DNA of 64,000 nucleotides from Brevibacterium sp. CS2. GTDB lineage: Bacteria; Actinomycetota; Actinomycetes; Actinomycetales; Brevibacteriaceae. The stretch spans positions 868,001 through 932,000 of the forward strand of contig NZ_CP040020.1 of NCBI RefSeq assembly GCF_005280295.1. The letters are read 5' to 3'. Under the pieces are notes generated by a model, which saw only the letters and a program-made list of their open reading frames with translations, ran no database searches and was not told the DNA's origin. This document shows, one piece after another, positions 16,010-23,785 of this stretch. Numbering within the stretch: position 1 is the stretch's first letter; every line of letters starts with the position of its first letter. The translations under genes and the position numbers were made by a program.

Positions 16010-17487
16010 GCGGCGACCGCGAGAAGCTGCACTCCGCCGTCCTCGTCGCCCCCGCCAAGGAACGCCGCCGACTGCGCCAGCAACGCCGAGCCGCCGCCGC
16101 GGAGCTCGTCGCCGAGCAGCGCACCCGCGAGCGGGCCGAGGCCCGAGCGAAGCGGGAGCGCGAGCGGGCCGAACGGCGGGCGAACCGGTATCTGCCCGCA
16201 GCCGGCGAGCCCGGCCCCGCCACCCTGCGCACGCCGGGCCGGTTCCGCCTCCCGAAGCATCAGGACACCAGCGCGATGCTCGCCGGGGCGTATCCGTTTC
16301 TCGCCGAAGGCGGCCTCGGCTCCCAAGGCGTGTTCATCGGCCAAGACCTCTACTCCGGCGGGTCGTTCGTCTACGACCCCTGGGTGCTGTACGCGAACGG
16401 GGTCATCACCGCCCCGAACATCGTGGTCGCCGGCATCGTAGGCTCCGGCAAGTCGAGCCTCGCGAAGAGCCTCTACACCCGCTCGCTCGGGTTCGGGCGC
16501 CGCGTCTACATCCCCGGCGACCCGAAAGGCGAGCACACCGCCGTCGCCGAGGCCGTCGGGGGCCGGGCAATCAAGCTCGGCCACGGCCTGCCCTCCCGCC
16601 TGAACCCCCTCGATGAGGGATACCGACCCGCCGGGATGAGCGACGAACAATGGACAGCCACCGTCGTCTCCCGGCGACGCGACCTGATCGGGGCGCTCAC
16701 GGAGACCGTGCTGGCGCGACCCATGTCGCCGTTGGAGCACACCGCGATCGACACCGCCCTGGCCGCGACCATGCTGGCCAACTCGGTGCCGATCCTGCCC
16801 ATGATCGTCGACCACCTCCTCGACCCCGAAGGCGACGAGGACGGGAGACTCCAGGAGGACGGGCGGCTGGTCGGACACGCCCTGCGCCGCCTGGTCGCCG
16901 GTGACCTGGCCGGGCTGTTCGACGGCCCCTCGACGGAGGTGTTCGATCCGTCGCTGCCGATGATCTCCCTCGACCTGTCCCAGGTCACCGAGAACTCCAC
17001 CCTCATCAGCGCGCTCATGACCTGCTCGTCGGCGTGGATGGAAGCCGCCCTCCTCGACCCCGCCGGCGGGCAACGCTGGTGCATCTACGACGAAGCCTGG
17101 CGACTCATGTCCCAACCCGCCCTGCTGAAGCGGATGGACGCGCACTGGCGGCTCGCCAGGGCGTACGGGATCGCGAACGCGATGATCTTCCACAAAGTCT
17201 CCGACCTCGACAACGTCGGCGATCAGGGCTCGGCCATGCGCGGCCTCGCCAACTCGTTGTTGGCGAACGCGGAGACGAGGATCATCTACCGGCAGGAGTC
17301 CGACCAGCTCGGCCCCACCTCCGCGGCGCTCGGGCTGACCGGCACCGAGCAGGCCCTGCTGCCCACGCTTGGTGTCGGGCAGGGTCTGTGGAAGATCAAG
17401 GGCTCCTCCTACGTCGTCCAACACCAGCTACACCCCGCCGAAAACCGACTCTTCGACACGAGCTCGCGAGCGGCGGCGCGCAGCTAG
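16006..17487 (+). CDS. VirB4/TraE-like type IV secretion ATPase
   Basis: A 493-residue cytoplasmic ATPase that powers assembly or transport in the conjugation channel. The N-terminal 60 residues are Arg/Ala/Glu-rich and probably a coiled coil. Walker A is GIVGSGKSS (143-151); Walker B ends in WCIYDEAWRL (D362, E363); GDPKGEH near 171 is typical of the VirB4/FtsK/HerA group. It lacks the N-terminal domain of full-length VirB4, which the SCO6880-family protein probably supplies. The GTG start overlaps the previous stop by four bases. Confidence 0.88.
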   Translation: MSGDREKLHSAVLVAPAKERRRLRQQRRAAAAELVAEQRTRERAEARAKRERERAERRANRYLPAAGEPGPATLRTPGRFRLPKHQDTSAMLAGAYPFLAEGGLGSQGVFIGQDLYSGGSFVYDPWVLYANGVITAPNIVVAGIVGSGKSSLAKSLYTRSLGFGRRVYIPGDPKGEHTAVAEAVGGRAIKLGHGLPSRLNPLDEGYRPAGMSDEQWTATVVSRRRDLIGALTETVLARPMSPLEHTAIDTALAATMLANSVPILPMIVDHLLDPEGDEDGRLQEDGRLVGHALRRLVAGDLAGLFDGPSTEVFDPSLPMISLDLSQVTENSTLISALMTCSSAWMEAALLDPAGGQRWCIYDEAWRLMSQPALLKRMDAHWRLARAYGIANAMIFHKVSDLDNVGDQGSAMRGLANSLLANAETRIIYRQESDQLGPTSAALGLTGTEQALLPTLGVGQGLWKIKGSSYVVQHQLHPAENRLFDTSSRAAARS

Positions 17488-17505
17488 GAACACCAGGAGG
17501 GGCGG

Positions 17506-17514
17506 GTGCACCTG
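17506..17514 (+). repeat. GTGCACCTG boundary motif, copy 4
   Basis: Its first three bases are the probable GTG start of the next gene, five bases after AGGAGG. The following bases GCGGGCATG repeat the layout of copy 2. Confidence 0.6.
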
Positions 17515-18066
17515 GCGGGCATGAGACACGCACACCCCCCTGCCGATTCGACCAGTTCCGCACCGGTGTCCGTGCCGCATCTCGTGCTCCACGTGCACGA
17601 GGACGGCACCCTCACCGCCACCCTCGACCACCACCCGGTCGCCGCGCCGGATGATGTGGGGGCGTGGCGGCGGGCGATGTTCGCGCAGATCATCGATCAC
17701 GTCACCGGCGACCGGACGATCCCGGTTCGCGTCACCGTGCACGAGGTGGACGGCAGCTCCTTCACCGACATCCTCCCCGCCGTCAAACGCCCCACCCCGA
17801 AGCGCGACACGGACTCGGAGCCGGAGCCGGTGAAAAAGCCGGGCCGGCGTCGTCGCGGGGCCGGTCCCATCGAGGTCGACGGCGGTGACGGGTTCATCTC
17901 CGGCGAAGACATCGCCGTCGCCCTCATCGTCGCCCACACCGACGCGACCCCGGATGGGCGGGCCCGCGCCCTCCTCGACCCCCAGGTCATCGCCGCGGCG
18001 AAGGCGGCGGAGGTGGTGCTGGTCGGGCGCGTCTCGGGCACGATCGCCGTCCGGGGCCTGCCGTGA
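17506..18066 (+). CDS. Transfer-operon protein of unknown function
   Basis: A 186-residue protein. Residues about 20-95 form a small beta-rich domain (HLVLHVHEDGTLTATLDHHP) that includes RAMFAQIIDHV. A basic linker with KKPGRRRRG follows, and then a C-terminal region of about 60 residues (FISGEDIAVALIVAHTDATP). I do not recognise the family. GTG 17506 has the best ribosome site (AGGAGG, five bases); ATG 17521 is the alternative. The stop overlaps the coupling-protein start by four bases, so it may act with that protein. Confidence 0.65.
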   Translation: MHLAGMRHAHPPADSTSSAPVSVPHLVLHVHEDGTLTATLDHHPVAAPDDVGAWRRAMFAQIIDHVTGDRTIPVRVTVHEVDGSSFTDILPAVKRPTPKRDTDSEPEPVKKPGRRRRGAGPIEVDGGDGFISGEDIAVALIVAHTDATPDGRARALLDPQVIAAAKAAEVVLVGRVSGTIAVRGLP

Positions 18067-19847
18067 CCGGCCCGCAGGGCCGCCCCGGCCAGCCGATGGG
18101 CGACGAGCTCGCCAACCTCCTGCTCATCGCGATCGGCGGGCTGCTCGGGGTCGCCTTCGTGCTCCGCGCCGCGGGAAGCGTCGCCGCGTTCCTCACCGGC
18201 ACCCCGCAGCCGACCGCCGGGGCGACCGGCGGGGTCGCGGTGTTCTTCCACCCGGCGGACCCGGGCGGGCAGCTCGGCGCCGCCGGCCTGAACCCGGTCG
18301 TCTACTGGATCACCGCCGCCCTCATGCTCACCGCCCTGACCGCGGCAGGTCTCTGGGCCTGGAGCCTGATCCGCCGGCGGACCCGGCAGGCCGCGGGCGA
18401 TCCGCACCGGCAGGAGGGCACCGCCACCGGTCACGAGGTCGCTAAGGTCGCGTCGGCGAAGGCACTCATGCGACGGGCCGGCACTCTCCGCCCCAGCCTG
18501 GCGAACCCGCGGCCGGGCGATGTCGGGTATCGGCTCGGCACCGCGCACCGCCACGAGGTGTGGGCGAGCGTGGAGGACTCGATCCTGCTGATCGGCCCGC
18601 CCCGCTCCGGCAAGGGCCTGCACCTGATCATCCCCGCGATCCTCGACGCACCCGGCGCCGTCGTCACCACCAGCACCAGGCCGGATAACGTCACCGCCTG
18701 CCTGCGCGCCCGCAAGCGCATCGGCCCGGTGGCGGTGTTCGACCCGCAGCATCTCGCCGAGGGCCTGCCTGCGGGGATGCGGTGGTCACCGATCCGGGGC
18801 TGCGAGTCCCCGCAGACCGCGATGATCCGCGCCGCCGGCCTGGCCTCTGCCACCGGCTTGTCCGCGGGCGGGGTCGAAGGGGGTGACTTCTGGGAAGGCA
18901 AGACCCGCGCCGCGCTGCAAGCGCTACTGCACGCCGCCGCCCTCGACGGCCGCTCACCGTCTGAGCTGTTCCGGTGGACCCTCGACCCCACCTCGGCGGC
19001 AGATGCGGTCGCGATCCTCACCAACCACCCCGACGCCGCGACCGGATGGGCGGACTCGCTCGCGTCGATGATCGACGCCGACCCGCGCACCCGCGACTCG
19101 ATCTGGCAAGGCGTCAGCCTCTCTCTCGCGGCGCTGGCCGATCCAAGGGTGCTCGATGCGGTCTCACCCGCCGAGGGTGAAGAGTTCGACCCCGAGGCAT
19201 TCATCCGTGAGCGCGGCACCCTGTTCCTCCTCGCCACCGGCGCCGGCGCCGGGAACAGCGCCGCACTCGTCACCGCGCTGGTCGAAGACCTCGTGGAGAC
19301 CGCCCGTCGCATGGCCGCCCGCTCGACGGGTGCCCGGTTGGACCCGCCGATGCTGTTGTGCCTGGATGAGATCGGGAACCTGGCGCCTCTTCCCAGCCTG
19401 CCGACGTTGATGGCCGAGGGCGGCGGCACCGGCATTACCACCCTCGCCGTGCTCCAGTCCCTGGCGCAGGCGCGGGACAAGTGGAACGAGCACCAGGCCG
19501 GCGCGATCTGGGATGCGTCCATCGTGAAAATCATCCTCGGCGGCGCCTCCAACAGCCGCGACCTCCAGGACCTCTCCACGCTCATCGGGGAACGCGACGA
19601 GCTCACTGACACCACCACCGTCGGCGACCACGGCTCCCGCTCCAACCAACGCTCGGTGCGGCGGGTCGCGATCCTCCCGCCCGATCACATCCGACGCCTG
19701 CCGTTCGGCACCGCGGTGACCCTGCTGCGGTCGGCGCCCCCGATCATCACCGACCTGCGGGCCTGGCCCGCCCGCCCCGACGGCAAACAGATCCAGTCGG
19801 ATCGAGCCGAGGTCGAACAGCTCCTGCACAACGCCCACCGCGAGTAG
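18063..19847 (+). CDS. VirD4/TraG-like type IV coupling protein
   Basis: A 594-residue membrane-bound ATPase that brings the relaxase-DNA complex to the channel. Two transmembrane helices lie at about 17-38 and 80-103. The ATPase domain has Walker A GPPRSGKG (178-185) and Walker B MLLCLDEIGN. GGTGITTLAVLQSLAQARDK is the region typical of TraG/VirD4 proteins, and a six-helix insertion lies between. The start is GTG, overlapping the preceding gene. With the VirB4-like ATPase this makes a complete transfer motor. Confidence 0.9.
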   Translation: MTGPQGRPGQPMGDELANLLLIAIGGLLGVAFVLRAAGSVAAFLTGTPQPTAGATGGVAVFFHPADPGGQLGAAGLNPVVYWITAALMLTALTAAGLWAWSLIRRRTRQAAGDPHRQEGTATGHEVAKVASAKALMRRAGTLRPSLANPRPGDVGYRLGTAHRHEVWASVEDSILLIGPPRSGKGLHLIIPAILDAPGAVVTTSTRPDNVTACLRARKRIGPVAVFDPQHLAEGLPAGMRWSPIRGCESPQTAMIRAAGLASATGLSAGGVEGGDFWEGKTRAALQALLHAAALDGRSPSELFRWTLDPTSAADAVAILTNHPDAATGWADSLASMIDADPRTRDSIWQGVSLSLAALADPRVLDAVSPAEGEEFDPEAFIRERGTLFLLATGAGAGNSAALVTALVEDLVETARRMAARSTGARLDPPMLLCLDEIGNLAPLPSLPTLMAEGGGTGITTLAVLQSLAQARDKWNEHQAGAIWDASIVKIILGGASNSRDLQDLSTLIGERDELTDTTTVGDHGSRSNQRSVRRVAILPPDHIRRLPFGTAVTLLRSAPPIITDLRAWPARPDGKQIQSDRAEVEQLLHNAHRE

Positions 19848-19875
19848 ATGACGCCGGCGGGCCTGGGGTGGTCGG

Positions 19876-19884
19876 GTGCACCTG
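19876..19884 (+). repeat. GTGCACCTG boundary motif, copy 5
   Basis: This copy lies 29 bases after the coupling-protein stop and 57 bases before the SSB-like start. Read as codons it would begin a 15-residue peptide (MHLSATSSPDDERAA) ending at the TGA at 19921, which may be accidental. Confidence 0.55.
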
Positions 19885-19941
19885 TCTGCCACGAGCAGCC
19901 CCGACGACGAGCGGGCGGCATGAGCAGAGCAGGAGCACACG

Positions 19942-20421
19942 ATGAGCGAGCAGAAACCAGACGTCGACCCGGAGATCGGTCAGGCGTTCTACGGGTTCGT
20001 CGCCTCCGAACCGCAGCTGACCTGGCATGACGGCAAGCCGCGCCTGTACTTCAAGGCGGGGCAGGAGCACTACGAGTACGGCCCGGACGGGTCGCGCACC
20101 AAGCTGCCGACCACCTTCCACGATGTCGTCGCGTTCCGCGGCGCCGCGAAGAGCGGTGGCGAGATGCTGTCCAAGCAGGACTGGTTCATCGCGCACGGCC
20201 GCCTCGAAACCAGCACGAACCCGAACACCGGGGTGGAGAGCAAGGAGTTCATCGCCAACCGGTTCGGCCCCGACGCCGCCCGGATGAACATCGAGATTGG
20301 CACGCCGCGCCGGCTGTCGCAGATGGGGTCCCCGAACCCGCAGCAGCCGCAGCGTCAGGGCGGGTTCGAGCCGCCCGAGCAGGGACAGCCCGCCCACGAG
20401 CAGCCCTCACGGGCCATGTGA
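19942..20421 (+). CDS. Element-encoded single-stranded-DNA-binding-like protein
   Basis: A 159-residue protein with an SSB-like OB fold: an N-terminal FYGFVASEPQLTW, then LPTTFHDVVAFRGAAKSG, then DWFIAHGRLE. A Gln/Pro-rich tail of about 45 residues follows. It is quite different from the housekeeping ssb at 59726 and lacks the acidic DDEPPF tip. It would coat transferred single strands in the recipient or during element replication. An RBS AGGAGCAC precedes ATG 19942. Confidence 0.78.
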   Translation: MSEQKPDVDPEIGQAFYGFVASEPQLTWHDGKPRLYFKAGQEHYEYGPDGSRTKLPTTFHDVVAFRGAAKSGGEMLSKQDWFIAHGRLETSTNPNTGVESKEFIANRFGPDAARMNIEIGTPRRLSQMGSPNPQQPQRQGGFEPPEQGQPAHEQPSRAM

Positions 20422-20436
20422 ACGGCGGCGGACGCG

Positions 20437-21042
20437 ATGAACGACACCACCACCCCGCCCGACCGCCCCGAACCGGAGGAGTGGGACGACGAGGACTTCG
20501 GTCCGGTCGGCCCCGACGATGATGTGCCGGGGCCGCCGCGGCCGGTGAACTGGAACCTGCTGCTCGCGCACGACCTGGAGCAGGAATGGCTCGCCCTCAA
20601 CCGTTGGGTCGAGTGGGTCAGGAGAGAGTACGCGCTGCCCGCATCGGTGATCCCGCCGTTGTGGCACCGGCATCCGGCGCTGAAGTGGGAGCTTTCCGCG
20701 CTGCACCTGCACTGGCTCGCCGCGTACGATCCGGAACAGGACGCCTCGGCCGCGATCGGGTGGCACCGCGACTTCGCCGCCGCCCGGCAGCGGCTGCGCG
20801 ACTGGGTCGCCGCCTCCGGCACCCGCCTGGATCGCGACCGCCCCGACCGGCAGACCGCCTGGCCCGGCGAGCCCCCGGCCCCACCGGTCGAAGACATCCC
20901 CATCACGAACCGGCGCGAGGACTTCGTGGCCTTCGTGATCGAACAGGTCGCCCGCCGCAAAGCCGCCGAAGACGCCTTCTTCGCCCGCCTCGACGACGCC
21001 GACCTCGACACCGACATGGGTAGAGATTCCGAAGGCGGGTGA
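20437..21042 (+). CDS. DUF4913-type protein
   Basis: A 201-residue protein. The Asp/Glu/Pro-rich N-terminus (about 1-40) precedes a conserved core with LNRWVEWVRREYALP, then IPPLWHRHPALKWELSALHL and WHRDFAAARQRLRDW, as in DUF4913 proteins of actinobacterial plasmids and conjugative elements. No catalytic function is known. It follows the SSB-like gene by 15 bases and is followed at once by a small basic protein gene. Confidence 0.75.
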   Translation: MNDTTTPPDRPEPEEWDDEDFGPVGPDDDVPGPPRPVNWNLLLAHDLEQEWLALNRWVEWVRREYALPASVIPPLWHRHPALKWELSALHLHWLAAYDPEQDASAAIGWHRDFAAARQRLRDWVAASGTRLDRDRPDRQTAWPGEPPAPPVEDIPITNRREDFVAFVIEQVARRKAAEDAFFARLDDADLDTDMGRDSEGG

Positions 21043-21249
21043 GTGGCGATGGTGCGGAACTATCAGCGCAAGACCCAACGCCCATCATCGGACCGGCGGT
21101 TGCGGGTCACGTTCACGAGGCGGGAGCAGATCGACACCGAGAAGATCGCCGAAGTCCTCATCCGCGTCGCCCTGCGCGAGGCCGGCACCGGCAGCACGGT
21201 CGGTCAGGCCGGAGACCAGTTCCGGGCGCTGCTGGCCAGCGAACGGTAG
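21043..21249 (+). CDS. Small basic element protein
   Basis: A 68-residue (GTG 21043) or 66-residue (ATG 21049) protein directly after the DUF4913 stop. The N-terminus NYQRKTQRPSSDRRLRVTF is strongly basic, and the second half is a helix (EKIAEVLIRVALREAG). It could be a DNA-binding accessory factor, for example for excision, given its place just before the recombinase, but no family is recognised. Confidence 0.6.
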   Translation: MAMVRNYQRKTQRPSSDRRLRVTFTRREQIDTEKIAEVLIRVALREAGTGSTVGQAGDQFRALLASER

Positions 21250-21338
21250 AATCCCTGTTGTACGTCCACCCCAGGGCGCTACCGGCTAACCCATCTGTTG
21301 CCCGAGCCCGTCGCGGTTCGGCAGGCCTCCCCATCTGT

Positions 21339-21414
21339 GTCGTGACCGCCAGTCGGCGCCCGCACCCAACCCCATCGCTGGGGGCTGGGTGAGAGCCCGA
21401 AAGGCAGTCACGAC
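21339..21414 (+). promoter_or_regulatory. Structured leader of the recombinase gene
   Basis: GTCGTGACCGCC (21339-21350) pairs with GGCAGTCACGAC (21403-21414), 11 of 12 positions, closing just before the ATG at 21416. Inside it, CACCCAACCCC pairs with GGGGCTGGGTG (from 21363 to about 21391). A further small stem, CCCTG/CAGGG, lies at 21253-21276. The 166-base gap before the recombinase carries no gene, so this is likely a regulatory RNA structure or a dyad protein site. Confidence 0.5.
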
Positions 21415-21415
21415 C

Positions 21416-23323
21416 ATGACGCTCATCGACCTCCCCGCCGGCCTCGACCTAAGCGCCCTGCGCACACTCGCCACCGGCCCGAAACCCTCCCACGAGGCGA
21501 CGGCCCTTCCTGATGGGAAGGTGCCCGCGATCTCCTACCTGCGGGTCTCCACCAAGGACCAGGCCACCCGCAACGGTCTCGAAGAAGGCCTCTCCATCCC
21601 CGCGCAGCGGGACGCCGCGCAGCGCAAGGCCGACCAACTGAACGCCGTCATCGTCGCGGAGTTCATCGAGCCCGGCGAGTCCGGCAAGACCGCCCGCCGC
21701 AAAGCGCTCCAGGAGATGCTGGACTACCTCGCCGAGCACCCCGTCAGGTACTGCATCATCAACAAAGTCGACCGCATCGCGAGGAACCGGCTCGATGACG
21801 CGATCATCCACGCCACCCTCCGCCAGGCCGGGGTCACGCTCGTGTCCGTCATGGAGAACATCGACGAGACCCCATCCGGGATGCTGATGCACGGCATCAT
21901 GGCCTCCATCGCCGAGTTCTACAGCCTGAACCTCGCCCAGGAGGTCACCAAGGGGCTCGTGCAGAAAGCCACGATCGGCGGCACCCCGCACAAGGCGCCC
22001 ATCGGCTACCTCAACATCCGCACCGTCGACGCGGGCGGGCACGAAGTCCGCGAGGTGCGGCTCGATCCCGACCGGGCCGAGCTGATCCGGTTCACGTTCA
22101 CCGCTTACGCCACCGGGGACTGGTCGCTGTCGAGGCTCGCCAGGGAGCTGGAGACCCGCGGCCTCACCACGAGGCCGACGCCGTCGTTCCCGGCGAAGCC
22201 GGTCACCACGACCGCGCTGCACAAGATCCTCACCAACCCCTACTACCAGGGCATCGTCACCTTCCGCGACGTCACCTACCCCGGCACGCACGATCCGCTC
22301 GTGACGCCGGAGACGTTCGAGCAGGTGCAGACGATCCTGCGACAGAACCACGTCGTCGGCGACAAGCCCCAGAAGTACGACCACTACCTCAAAGGCTCGA
22401 TCTACTGCGCCTGCGGGAAACGGCTCATGTTCGAGCGGCCCCGCAACCACCAGGGCGTCGCCTACGACTACTTCACCTGCACCGGCCGTCGGTTCAAGCG
22501 CAACAACTGCCAGCGCACCGCCGTCCTCACCCACCGCGTCGAGCAGTCCATCGAGGCCGGCTACCAGGACATCTCCCTCAGTCCCGGCGAGGCCGCGCAG
22601 GTCCAGGGCGTGCTCAGGCAGGTGTTCGACACCCTCGCCGAATCCACCAGCGATGAGAAGAAGCTCCTCGCCGGGCAGAAGGCCAAGCTCGAAGCCGAAC
22701 AGGTCAAGCTCCTCCAAGCCCACTACGCCGACGCGATCCCCCTCGACCTGCTCAAGACCGAACAGGACCGCATCCGCGCGAGCCTGCAAGCGATCACCAG
22801 CCGGCTCGACACGTTGGAGACGACCTACGACAAGGCCAAGGTCGGGCTCGACGCGATCCTCGGGCTCCTCACCGACATCGGCGACGTCTACGCCAAGGCC
22901 GAACCCTCAGAGCGGAGGATGCTCAACCGGGCACTGTTCGACCGCATCACCATCGATGACGAGGACGACGCCACCCTCCAACCGACTGAAGCGATCCAGA
23001 CGATCCTGGCCACCAACCCCAGGCCACACAACGAAAGAACCTTGCCCCGCGATGATGCGGGGCAAGGTTCGAACGTTCAACTTTACGTGGAGGTAAGGGG
23101 ACTCGAACCCCTAACCCCCTGCTTGCAAAGCAGGTGCGCTACCAATTGCGCCATACCCCCGCGGTCCGTCACACGTGATCGGTGTACTGGGACCAGGTCT
23201 GATGAGTGCGCTGCCGTCTGCTGCGGAATCCGAGGAGAACTCCGGCTGCCGCGGACAGCACTCCCGTCAGGGTCAACCACTTCTTCACAACGTCTCCGTC
23301 CGGTCGTGGTTCCGTGGGCCTAA
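21416..23323 (+). CDS. Large serine recombinase (integrase/excisionase of the element)
   Basis: This protein inserts and excises the element. The N-terminal resolvase domain has the nucleophile S45 in SYLRVSTKDQA, and AEHPVRYCIINKVDRIARN follows. The recombinase domain ends near residue 300. A zinc ribbon (CACGKRLMF, then YFTCTGRRFKRNNC) and a coiled coil (about 400-470) come next. ATG 21416 is chosen; GTG 21389 is an in-frame alternative inside the leader hairpin. The frame does not stop at the element end: it runs through the tRNA-Ala gene and part of the DLW-39 gene to 23323. The last 80-100 codons are therefore probably chromosomal sequence, and the excised form would end differently. Confidence 0.9.
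   Translation: MTLIDLPAGLDLSALRTLATGPKPSHEATALPDGKVPAISYLRVSTKDQATRNGLEEGLSIPAQRDAAQRKADQLNAVIVAEFIEPGESGKTARRKALQEMLDYLAEHPVRYCIINKVDRIARNRLDDAIIHATLRQAGVTLVSVMENIDETPSGMLMHGIMASIAEFYSLNLAQEVTKGLVQKATIGGTPHKAPIGYLNIRTVDAGGHEVREVRLDPDRAELIRFTFTAYATGDWSLSRLARELETRGLTTRPTPSFPAKPVTTTALHKILTNPYYQGIVTFRDVTYPGTHDPLVTPETFEQVQTILRQNHVVGDKPQKYDHYLKGSIYCACGKRLMFERPRNHQGVAYDYFTCTGRRFKRNNCQRTAVLTHRVEQSIEAGYQDISLSPGEAAQVQGVLRQVFDTLAESTSDEKKLLAGQKAKLEAEQVKLLQAHYADAIPLDLLKTEQDRIRASLQAITSRLDTLETTYDKAKVGLDAILGLLTDIGDVYAKAEPSERRMLNRALFDRITIDDEDDATLQPTEAIQTILATNPRPHNERTLPRDDAGQGSNVQLYVEVRGLEPLTPCLQSRCATNCAIPPRSVTRDRCTGTRSDECAAVCCGIRGELRLPRTALPSGSTTSSQRLRPVVVPWA
23038..23069 (-). terminator. Terminator of the tRNA-Ile/tRNA-Ala unit
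   Basis: A perfect 13-bp stem (AACCTTGCCCCGC with GCGGGGCAAGGTT, loop GATGAT) lies 18 bases beyond the tRNA-Ala 3' end. Read leftward it is followed by CTTTCGTTG, a T-rich tail. It falls inside the recombinase reading frame. Confidence 0.8.
23088..23160 (-). tRNA. tRNA-Ala (anticodon TGC)
   Basis: A 73-base cloverleaf with acceptor GGGGGTA/TACCTCC, D arm GCGCAATTGGTAGCGC, anticodon stem-loop CCTGC-TTTGCAA-GCAGG and T arm with TTCGAGT. The discriminator is A and CCA is not encoded. It is the chromosomal neighbour of the conjugative element. Confidence 0.97.
23169..23288 (-). CDS. DLW-39-like small membrane peptide
   Basis: A 39-codon gene between the two tRNAs. The peptide begins MKKWLTLTGVLSAAAGVLLG (one hydrophobic segment), continues with a basic stretch (FRSRRQR) and ends TWSQYTDHV. 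Size, position beside the gyrA-linked tRNA genes and the DLW/TDxV-type ending match the DLW-39 family of actinomycetes, whose function is unknown. The GTG start has GGAG six bases upstream. It is too short for most gene finders. Confidence 0.75.
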   Translation of the reverse strand: MKKWLTLTGVLSAAAGVLLGFRSRRQRTHQTWSQYTDHV

Positions 23324-23388
23324 GAGGACTTGAACCTCTGACCTCTTCGTTATCAGCGAAGCGCTCTAACCGCCTGAGCTATAGGCCC
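23315..23388 (-). tRNA. tRNA-Ile (anticodon GAT)
   Basis: A 74-base cloverleaf: acceptor GGGCCTA/TAGGCCC, D arm with AGCTCAGGCGGTTAGAGC, anticodon loop CTGATAA, T loop TTCAAGT, discriminator A, no encoded CCA. tRNA-Ile followed by tRNA-Ala after gyrA is a conserved actinobacterial order. Confidence 0.97.
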
Positions 23389-23411
23389 GAATCGGGATGA
23401 ACCGAAAATCA

Positions 23412-23440
23412 ACTATAGCCACAAGTCGACCGGGTGCCAA
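23412..23440 (-). promoter_or_regulatory. Promoter of the tRNA-Ile unit
   Basis: On the minus strand TTGGCA (23440-23435) and TATAGT (23417-23412) are separated by 17 bases, a good sigma-70-type promoter ending about 24 bases before the tRNA-Ile 5' end. Confidence 0.75.
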
Positions 23441-23536
23441 ATCCCGGCTGCCGCCGGTCGCTCCGCATCTCGCTCGCCTCGACTACCCCGGCCATCGCGC
23501 TCTTCTCGCCGGCAGCCGTGGCAGCCAACCGGAACT

Positions 23537-23596
23537 GTGGGGCTTTCGACCGTGTGTGCCACCATCAATGCCACCACCCTCGACCGAAAGCCCCAC
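23537..23596 (-). repeat. 60-base palindromic intergenic repeat, copy 1
   Basis: The segment has inverted ends (GTGGGGCTTTCG/CGAAAGCCCCAC). On the minus strand it matches 61342-61401 at 44 of 60 positions without gaps, by my count. It lies in the 515-base gene-free stretch 23389-23903. The rest of that stretch holds the tRNA promoter, the hairpin at 23786 and nothing else I can recognise. Confidence 0.65.
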
Positions 23597-23785
23597 TCTC
23601 CGCGAGTGGCGGGCAAGCGCGGCTCAAGGATCGATCGAGTCCGGTTCGGCCCTCGAAAGCGCACTGTAATGACTGCGGAACCGCCTGGGCCGCACTGGAC
23701 TGCCTGCGGAACCGCCCCGGCCACACGGGATTGCCTGGAGAGCGATGCGTCTCCGTCGAGCCCGCTGCCGCACCCTGCCCAGACG

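Larger units (their letters stand above)
1..23037. mobile_element. Integrative and conjugative element, right-hand part
   Basis: This stretch holds metal-resistance cargo, an antirestriction gene, a primase-polymerase, a full set of type IV secretion components (VirB4-like, VirD4-like, SCO6880 family, TrbL-like, M23 hydrolase) and a large serine recombinase at its right end. It stops against tRNA-Ala, next to the normal gyrA-distal chromosome. No left end, relaxase gene or second attachment site is visible, so the element continues beyond base 1. The exact right junction is not resolved; it probably lies between the recombinase core and tRNA-Ala (about 22,985-23,088). All genes but one read rightward, in overlapping or near-overlapping groups. 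Confidence 0.85.

Noticed and set aside
23161-23323. The recombinase C-terminal codons beyond tRNA-Ala as a real protein domain
   Set aside because: The same bases are tRNA-Ala and the DLW-39 gene on the other strand; the sequence is host DNA read in frame by chance.
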